A DNA stretch of 50,511 nucleotides. It comes from Allobrachymonas chironomi DSM 19884. GTDB lineage: Bacteria > Pseudomonadota > Gammaproteobacteria > Burkholderiales > Burkholderiaceae_C. Positions 46,136-50,511 of the stretch are shown here, piece by piece (within the stretch, counting starts at the first letter, position 1; each line of letters starts with the position of its first letter). The notes under the pieces were generated by a model. It was not told the DNA's origin. It did no database searches and worked only from the letters and a program-made list of their open reading frames with translations. The position numbers were made by a program, and so were the translations under genes. The stretch is from assembly GCF_000374625.1 (NCBI RefSeq), contig NZ_KB894777.1, positions 1-50,511 on the forward strand, read 5' to 3'.

Positions 46136-47365
46136 GTGAGCACGGAGAGCCCTCCGTCCCCGTCCCGCCAGCGACGCATCGCGCATCTGGACATGGATGC
46201 GTTCTTTGCCTCGGTGGAACTGTTGCGCTACCCGCAGCTGCGTGATCTGCCGGTGGTGATTGGCGGTGGCCGCCACAACCCGAACCACCCGCTGCAACGG
46301 GCCTGGGCCGGCCGCCTGCACGAGATTCCGCTGGAGCAGTTCCCGCGCCTGCGCAGCTATGCCGGGCGCGGCGTCATCACCACCGCCACCTACCCGGCGC
46401 GCCAGTTTGGCGTGGGCTCGGCCATGGGCCTGATGAAGGCGGCGCGCCTGTGCCCCGACGCGATCCTGCTGCCCGGCGATTTCGAGCGCTACCGCGATTT
46501 CTCGCGTCGCTTCAAGGCCGTCATCACCGGCATCGCGCCGGTGATGGAAAACCGCGGCATCGACGAGGTCTATATCGATTTCACCGAGGTCCCCGATGGC
46601 CAGGCAGACGGTGGCCGCGTGCTGGCCGAACGCATCCAGCGCGGCATTCTGCAGGAAACCGGCCTGACCTGTTCGGTAGGCGTGGCACCCAACAAGCTGC
46701 TGGCCAAGATGGCGAGCGAATTCAACAAGCCGAACGGCATCAGCATCGTGCAGGACAGCGATCTGCAGCCGCTGATCTGGCCGCTGCCCTGCCGGAAGAT
46801 CAAGGGCATAGGCCCCAAGTCCGGTGCCAGGCTGGAACAACTCGGCATCCACACGATTGGCGAGCTGGCCGCCTGCGATCCGCTCTGGCTGATGCAGCAG
46901 TTTGGCAAGAGCTATGGCCACTGGCTGCACGCATCGGCCTGGGGCCGTGACGACAGCACGGTGGTGACACACAGCGAGCCGGTCAGCGTGAGCCGCGAAA
47001 CCACGTTTGCGCGTGACCTGCACGCGGTGCACGACAAGGCCGAGCTGGGCGAAATTTTCACGCGGCTGAGCCAGCAGGTGGCAGCCGACCTGCAACGCAA
47101 GGGCTATGTGGCGCGCACTTTCGGCATCAAGCTGCGCTATACCGATTTCCGCATCGCCACGCGCGACCAGACCGTAGACCACTACACCGCCGATGCCGCC
47201 GAGATCCGCCGCCATGCCGGCCAGTGCCTGAAGCGCGTGGACCTGACGCGCCATTTCCGCCTGCTTGGCGTGCGCGCCAGCAACCTGCTGCCGCTGGCCG
47301 AATGGGAAGCCGACCCGACAGCCGGCCTGGCGCAGGACGATGGCATGACGCTCAGCCTGTTCTGA
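46136..47365 (+). CDS. dinB: DNA polymerase IV (Y family)
   Basis: This 409-residue translesion polymerase begins at GTG. The conserved strand RRIAHLDMDAFFASVEL with the first catalytic Asp starts only 12 residues in, so the ATG at 46193 would cut through the active site and cannot be the start. The second acidic pair is in NRGIDEVYIDFTEV. The thumb and little-finger regions follow, with CSVGVAPNKLLAKMASEFNKPNGI and IKGIGPKSGARLEQLGI. Between the first strand and ITTATYPARQFGV there is an extra stretch of about 25 residues. No C-terminal beta-clamp motif was sought in detail, although the end MTLSLF is clamp-motif-like. Confidence 0.92.
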   Translation: MSTESPPSPSRQRRIAHLDMDAFFASVELLRYPQLRDLPVVIGGGRHNPNHPLQRAWAGRLHEIPLEQFPRLRSYAGRGVITTATYPARQFGVGSAMGLMKAARLCPDAILLPGDFERYRDFSRRFKAVITGIAPVMENRGIDEVYIDFTEVPDGQADGGRVLAERIQRGILQETGLTCSVGVAPNKLLAKMASEFNKPNGISIVQDSDLQPLIWPLPCRKIKGIGPKSGARLEQLGIHTIGELAACDPLWLMQQFGKSYGHWLHASAWGRDDSTVVTHSEPVSVSRETTFARDLHAVHDKAELGEIFTRLSQQVAADLQRKGYVARTFGIKLRYTDFRIATRDQTVDHYTADAAEIRRHAGQCLKRVDLTRHFRLLGVRASNLLPLAEWEADPTAGLAQDDGMTLSLF

Positions 47366-47435
47366 GATGCGACGCCCCTGTTTCTGCCGCGCAACAACAG
47401 CGTTATTCACACAAAAAACCTGCCGCCATCGCTTA

Positions 47436-47454
47436 ATGAATGAAAATCATTGTC
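47436..47454 (+). promoter_or_regulatory. Fur box ahead of the ferric-binding protein gene
   Basis: The 19-mer ATGAATGAAAATCATTGTC matches 14 of 19 positions of the Fur consensus GATAATGATAATCATTATC and lies in an AT-rich island. A TATACT word at 47465-47470 just downstream can serve as the -10, so Fur-Fe2+ would block RNA polymerase there. The gene starts at 47527. Confidence 0.75.
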
Positions 47455-47526
47455 ATTACAGCGCTATACTGGCATCCGTTCAGCAGCCTGTAGCGGCTGC
47501 ACTTTTCTGACCGGAGACCTGCTTCC

Positions 47527-48597
47527 ATGTCCAACACCCGCTCTTCCCGTACCTCGCTGGCGCTGACCGGCATCGCCCTGGCGGCCAGCGTGCTGGCCAG
47601 CCCTGCTGCCCACGCCCAGGCCAAGGAGCTGAACATCTACTCGGCGCGCCACTACCAGACCGACCAGCAGCTGTACGACGGCTTTGCCAAGGCGCACGGC
47701 GTCACGATCAACCGCGTGGACAGCGACGATGCCGGCGTGATGCAGCGCCTGCGCGCCGAGGGTGCCTCCTCTCCGGCGGATGTGGTGCTGATGGTGGATG
47801 CAGCCCGCCTGTCCATGGCCGACAACGCCGGCCTGTTCGCCCCGATCAAGTCCGGCGCGCTGGAAAAGGCGGTACCGGTGCAGTATCGCGCTGCGGCCAC
47901 GGCCGACGGCACCACCTGGTTCGGCTTCTCGACCCGTGCCCGCCTGATCGTCTACAACAAGATGGCAGTCAAGCGCGCCGATGTCGATACCTACGAGGAA
48001 CTGGCCGATCCCAAGAACAAGGGCAAGGTCTGCACCCGCAGCGGTTCGCACCCCTACAACCTGAGCCTGTTCAGCGTCATGTACGAACACATGGGCGAGG
48101 CGCGCACGCAGGACTTCCTGCAGGGCATGGTCAACAACATGGCGCGCAGCCCCAAGGGCGGTGATACCGACCAGATCAAGGCCGTGGCCAGCGGCGAATG
48201 CGGCGTGGCGCTGACCAACTCCTACTATCTGGCACGCATGATGCGTTCCGGCAACCCGGCAGACCGCGCCGTGATCGAGAAGGTAGGCGTGGTGTTCCCC
48301 AACCAGGGCAGCTGGGGCACGCACATGAACATCGCCGGCGGTGCAGTGGCCAAGCACTCCAAGAACAAGCAGCTGGCGCAGCAGTTCCTGGAGTACCTGG
48401 CCAGTGCCAAGGCACAGGACTACTTTGCCAACGGCAACAACGAATGGCCGGTGGTGAAGGGAGTTTCGCTGCCCAACCCGGCGCTGCGCGCCATGACCGG
48501 CGGCAAGAGCTTCAAGTCTGAAACGATTCCGGTCGCCGTGGTCGGCAAGCACCAGACGCGCGTGCAGCAGCTGCTGGACCGCGTGGGCTACAAGTAA
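47527..48597 (+). CDS. ferric iron ABC transporter substrate-binding protein (FbpA/FutA-like)
   Basis: This 356-residue periplasmic protein has a clear signal peptide (ALTGIALAASVLASPAAHA). The ferric-binding fold carries LNIYSARHYQTDQQLYDGFAKAHG, VDSDDAGVMQRLRAEG, ADVVLMVDAARL and the paired metal-binding tyrosines in TNSYYLARM. It captures Fe3+ for an inner-membrane permease. No FbpB or FbpC gene follows. Two terminators and an insertion sequence lie downstream, so it is a stand-alone gene here. The Fur box upstream supports iron-repressed expression. Confidence 0.92.
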   Translation: MSNTRSSRTSLALTGIALAASVLASPAAHAQAKELNIYSARHYQTDQQLYDGFAKAHGVTINRVDSDDAGVMQRLRAEGASSPADVVLMVDAARLSMADNAGLFAPIKSGALEKAVPVQYRAAATADGTTWFGFSTRARLIVYNKMAVKRADVDTYEELADPKNKGKVCTRSGSHPYNLSLFSVMYEHMGEARTQDFLQGMVNNMARSPKGGDTDQIKAVASGECGVALTNSYYLARMMRSGNPADRAVIEKVGVVFPNQGSWGTHMNIAGGAVAKHSKNKQLAQQFLEYLASAKAQDYFANGNNEWPVVKGVSLPNPALRAMTGGKSFKSETIPVAVVGKHQTRVQQLLDRVGYK

Positions 48598-48608
48598 ATT
48601 CATAACCG

Positions 48609-48632
48609 GGGCAGCACCCTGCTGCCCTTTTC
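48609..48632 (+). terminator. first terminator after the ferric-binding gene
   Basis: GGGCAGC (48609-48615) pairs with GCTGCCC (48621-48627) across ACCCT, followed by TTTT. Confidence 0.75.
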
Positions 48633-48646
48633 CGGAGTGTCCTTTG

Positions 48647-48671
48647 GCGCCGCGCTTGCGGCGCTTTTTTT
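48647..48671 (+). terminator. second, tandem terminator after the ferric-binding gene
   Basis: GCGCCGC (48647-48653) pairs with GCGGCGC (48658-48664) across GCTT, followed by seven T. From 48672 to the insertion sequence at 48764 nothing else is recognised. Confidence 0.9.
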
Positions 48672-48890
48672 GTTTCACGATGACTTCAGCCCGACATTTG
48701 GCTGGACTGCGCTGTAGCCCGATACAGCAGGTTTATCAATAACTTACGTGCGTCCATCATATGCAAGACCGCTGCATAACCTCGCCGATCATCCGGCCGA
48801 AGCAAGAATCATGCTGATTTTGTCGCGTTTTGCATGATTTCATGCCCCCCGAAGTGGCTGTGAGCCACTTTGGGAGCTCCATTTGCCCTC

Positions 48891-49898
48891 TCAGGGCGCA
48901 CCTACCCCCGCAAGCTCCATCGCTTTCAACTTGCGGTGCGCCTTCAGCAGGTTCATCCCCAAGGCCGCCCAACACATCTGCGCCTGCACCTTTGCTGTCC
49001 CAAAGTACCGCGCCCGTGCCAGATTGAACCTGCGTTTCATCGTCCCGAACGCCTGTTCCACCTTGAAGCGGATCGCCCCGATCTTCTTGTTGAACTGGCT
49101 GTACAACGGATGCAACGGGTGACCCCGGCTGCCCTTGTGCTGGATCAGATCCCCTATGCCGCGCTCCTGCAGAAACTGCCGGTTGGCCTTGCTGGCATAG
49201 CCCTTGTCGGCCAATACCGCTACCACCCCCGGCTTGAGGGCATCCACGATGTCCGGCAACCGGGTAATCTCTGCCTCATTGGCCGGGCGTACCTGCACGT
49301 GCTCCACATAGCCGTCTTCGCTGTCGACTGCCGTATGCCCGCGATAGCCAAAAAACGCATCCTTGCCCTTCTTGACCCAGCGCGCCTCTGCGTCGGGACT
49401 GTCGATCACCTGGGCAGGCTGGCCTTCTTCAAGGTACCTGTTGGGCCGGGCGGCACTGGGAATGATGGTGGCGTCGATGATGGCTCCACGCGCGCCTTGC
49501 ACCTTCAGTCCCAGCTGTTCGAGTTGCCCATTGATGAGCGTGAGCAGGTTCTGATCCAGCCCGGCTGTGACCAGACGATTGCGAAAGCGGCAGATGGTGC
49601 TGGCATCCGGCAACTCGCCTGCAGAGGGCTCGAATCCGGTAAAGACCATGAAGTCCAGGCGTACGCGCAGGGCCTGTTCCAGCTGGGCATCAGACAGGCC
49701 GTGCCACTGACCGAGCAGCATGAGCTTGAACATGCCCAGGCGGTTATAGGGCTCGGGGCCACCGGCACCCGACTTCTCACGCTGGTACAGTCCCTTGAGG
49801 TGGCCGGCGATGGAATGCCAGTCCAGCAACTCGTGCAGCTTCATGCTGGGACTGTCCTGCACCAGCGGCTTGGCACCCAGCAAGAAGAAACTGTCCAT
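48891..49898 (-). CDS. IS5 family transposase
   Basis: This 335-residue DDE transposase has an N-terminal DUF772-type domain (PYNRLGMFKLMLLGQWHGLSDAQLEQALRVRLDFMVFTGF, PDASTICRFRNRL). The catalytic residues are in GAIIDATIIP, VLADKGYASKANRQFLQ and RFKVEQAFGTMKRRFNLARARYFG. The start at 49898 has AGGAGG nine bases upstream. Because the 5' end is tandemly repeated, the frame stays open to 50015 and a second AGGAGG-ATG lies at 50006, which would add 36 residues (MESFFLMGASVLTQD and onwards). The gene appears intact. Confidence 0.93.
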   Translation of the reverse strand: MDSFFLLGAKPLVQDSPSMKLHELLDWHSIAGHLKGLYQREKSGAGGPEPYNRLGMFKLMLLGQWHGLSDAQLEQALRVRLDFMVFTGFEPSAGELPDASTICRFRNRLVTAGLDQNLLTLINGQLEQLGLKVQGARGAIIDATIIPSAARPNRYLEEGQPAQVIDSPDAEARWVKKGKDAFFGYRGHTAVDSEDGYVEHVQVRPANEAEITRLPDIVDALKPGVVAVLADKGYASKANRQFLQERGIGDLIQHKGSRGHPLHPLYSQFNKKIGAIRFKVEQAFGTMKRRFNLARARYFGTAKVQAQMCWAALGMNLLKAHRKLKAMELAGVGAP

Positions 49899-50076
49899 CG
49901 CGATCATCCTCCTGCTGTCATTGGAACATGGTTTGTTAGGCTTCCGGGGGGTTATGCAACGGTCTTGGGTCAATACACTGGCACCCATCAAGAAGAAACT
50001 TTCCATCGCGATCATCCTCCTGACGACATTGGAACACAGCTAGGTGGGCTTCTGAGGGGGTTTTGCAACGGTCTTG
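49872..50076. repeat. diverged tandem repeat of the IS right end (period about 108 bp)
   Basis: The unit from GGCACCC at 49872 recurs at 49980. Both copies hold the first codons of the transposase, an AGGAGG ribosome site, CATTGGAACA and a right terminal repeat (GCAACGGTCTTG at 49956 and 50065). The copies differ at many positions, with a 1-bp length difference near the end. They look like two related elements' ends placed side by side more than a fresh duplication. Confidence 0.85.
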
Positions 50077-50089
50077 ACTTGGGAGACAT
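50077..50089 (-). pseudogene. start of an integron cassette gene cut by the insertion sequence
   Basis: On the minus strand the base after the attC site leads through AAGGAAAT, a good ribosome site, to ATG at 50089. Four codons (MSPK) and one base remain before the terminal repeat of the insertion sequence at 50076. The rest of the gene is not found on the other side of the element. Confidence 0.45.
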
Positions 50090-50107
50090 GGCGATTTCCT
50101 TAGAGAG

Positions 50108-50219
50108 ACCTAACGCCTGAGTTAAGCCGACTTGCGTAGTGGAGCCGGCAACATGGCAAGCTTAATCTGCCATGTTGCCGGCGTAACGAAGCAAGTTCGG
50201 CTTGAACGAATTGTTAGGC
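50108..50219 (-). other. integron attC recombination site (complete)
   Basis: Read on the minus strand, the 112-bp site begins GCCTAAC (plus 50213-50219) and ends GTTAGGT (plus 50108-50114), fitting the RYYYAAC and GTTRRRY core sites. Next to the cores are AATTCGTTCAAGCCG and CGGCTTAACTCAGGC, the same L-box words as in class 1 integron cassettes. The centre is a 15-bp hairpin, GCCGGCAACATGGCA (50144-50158) against TGCCATGTTGCCGGC (50168-50182), with a 9-nt loop. The imperfect inner pairing (TTAAGCCGACTTGC with GCAAGTTCGGCTTGAA) leaves the extrahelical base expected of an attC. Confidence 0.93.
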
Positions 50220-50505
50220 TATGCCTGTATCTACTGATTTGGTTGCGGCTTGGTTGCGCCGCGAACCAATGATCGAATGAAAGCAATGAGCATGCCACCT
50301 GTCAGCATGCCTAAGAAGTAGGTGCCGAAGGTCAACAGCGATAAAGGCAACGTCGCTGAAGAAGAAAGGAGGGAAACCGTCGCACTGCCGCTATTTTGGA
50401 CCATGAATGTGACGACGACGAGTGTCATGAGGATGATGATTGCAAGATACAGATAGCGCATTTAGCTCTCCTTGAAGATTACGTACTGTTGGATGCAAAG
50501 CCTAA
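50114..50505 (-). mobile_element. integron gene cassette carrying a LapA-domain gene
   Basis: The interval between the two G/TTAGG crossover points is 392 bp. It contains one short gene and its own attC at the 3' end, with a 45-nt 5' leader and no obvious promoter, as is usual for cassettes. Its base composition is visibly lower in GC than the rest of the window. The cassette reads leftwards. Confidence 0.88.
50231..50461 (-). CDS. LapA domain (DUF1049) small membrane protein, cassette-borne
   Basis: This 76-residue protein has two hydrophobic helices (YLYLAIIILMTLVVVTFMVQN at residues 3-23, then LSLLTFGTYFLGMLTGGMLIAFIRSL at about 41-66) and a basic C-terminus. The VQNSGSATVSLL turn between the helices is typical of the LapA/DUF1049 family, small inner-membrane proteins linked to control of lipopolysaccharide assembly in E. 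coli. AAGGAG lies 6 nt before the ATG. It ends 12 bp before the attC core, the usual compact cassette layout. The role of a mobile copy is unknown. Confidence 0.85.
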   Translation of the reverse strand: MRYLYLAIIILMTLVVVTFMVQNSGSATVSLLSSSATLPLSLLTFGTYFLGMLTGGMLIAFIRSLVRGATKPQPNQ

Positions 50506-50511
50506 CGCCTG
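50500..50511 (-). other. end of a second attC site, cut by the window edge
   Basis: Plus-strand GCCTAACGCCTG repeats the end of the complete attC (ACCTAACGCCTG at 50108). On the minus strand it gives GTTAGGC, a GTTRRRY core. It should be the 3' end of the attC of the next upstream cassette, showing that the array continues to the right. Confidence 0.85.

Larger units (their letters stand above)
48764..50076 (-). mobile_element. IS5-family insertion sequence with duplicated right end
   Basis: The left terminal repeat at 48764-48783 reads CAAGACCGCTGCATAACCTC. Its inverse is found twice on the right: an inner copy at 49948-49967 (CAAGACCGTTGCATAACCCC read inwards) and an outer copy at 50057-50076 (CAAGACCGTTGCAAAACCCC). 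An element ending at the inner copy would be 1204 bp, a usual IS5-family size, while the outer end gives 1313 bp. The transposase gene fills the element on the minus strand. No target duplication was found at either pair of ends. Confidence 0.88.

Noticed and set aside
48598-48763. Possible second attC between the ferric-binding gene and the IS.
   Set aside because: The only hairpins are two ordinary terminators with T runs. No RYYYAAC/GTTRRRY pair with attC-like L boxes was found.
50102-50230. The large inverted repeat considered as an ordinary transcription terminator.
   Set aside because: There is no T run, and the core sites and L-box words match an attC precisely.

Overview
The window is a high-GC chromosomal segment whose proteins look betaproteobacterial, most likely Burkholderiales. 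The signs are an rRNA leader of the Burkholderiales type at the left edge, a fused STAS-MlaE permease with a PqiC-like lipoprotein, twin sulfate-binding proteins ahead of cysTWA, and Liv-type transporters. I cannot name the genus. Nearly all of it is densely packed housekeeping and transport DNA. The exception is the right end, which is mobile and lower in GC.

Layout, left to right. (1) 1-394: promoters and leader of an rRNA operon transcribed leftwards out of the window. (2) 395-5055: a lipoprotein-like gamma-glutamyltransferase and a CBS-pair protein on the minus strand, divergent from a MetY-type sulfhydrylase overlapped by an alpha/beta hydrolase. (3) 5092-13990: a large fused DUF2157/DUF4401/GDYXXLXY membrane protein, a YihY/BrkB protein, a DUF2069 protein, a GlcD-type flavoprotein overlapping a TauE/SafE exporter, thyA and an EamA transporter. 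(4) 14011-18019: a minus-strand Mla-like lipid ABC operon (STAS-MlaE, ATPase, MlaD, auxiliary lipoprotein) followed by a cytochrome c'-like gene. (5) 18086-20724: folA, a flavin reductase, a VUT-family membrane protein and exonuclease III. (6) 20721-26127: a sulfate uptake cluster with two paralogous binding proteins, cysT, cysW and cysA. Both binding-protein leaders share one promoter-like element followed by a terminator-like hairpin. (7) 26148-30641: the C-terminal remnant of an RTX-like exported protein abutting a PAP2 phosphatase, then a zinc-less sirtuin, MgtE and UDP-glucose dehydrogenase. (8) 30864-35938: a branched-chain-amino-acid-type ABC operon (G-F-K-H-M) with a second binding-protein remnant fused behind livM and a strong terminator. 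(9) 36108-47365: a 2002-residue bacterial alpha-2-macroglobulin with a CLEQ thioester paired with PBP1C, an FMN alpha-hydroxy-acid dehydrogenase, a SPOR lipoprotein and DNA polymerase IV. (10) 47436-48671: a Fur-box-preceded ferric-iron binding protein with tandem terminators.

The right end (48764-50511) is the most unusual part. An IS5-family element with two alternative right ends sits inside the first codons of an integron gene cassette. Next to it is a complete 112-bp attC site, a cassette encoding a 76-residue LapA-domain (DUF1049) membrane protein, and the end of another attC at the window edge. The cassettes read leftwards, so the integrase and the rest of the array should lie to the right, outside this window.

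Functionally the segment combines sulfur supply (sulfate uptake, MetY), envelope maintenance (Mla-like lipid transport, A2M/PBP1C, SPOR, PAP2, Ugd), folate/dTMP synthesis (thyA, folA), metal handling (MgtE, ferric-binding protein) and DNA repair (Xth, DinB). Several junctions carry gene remnants that record past deletions.
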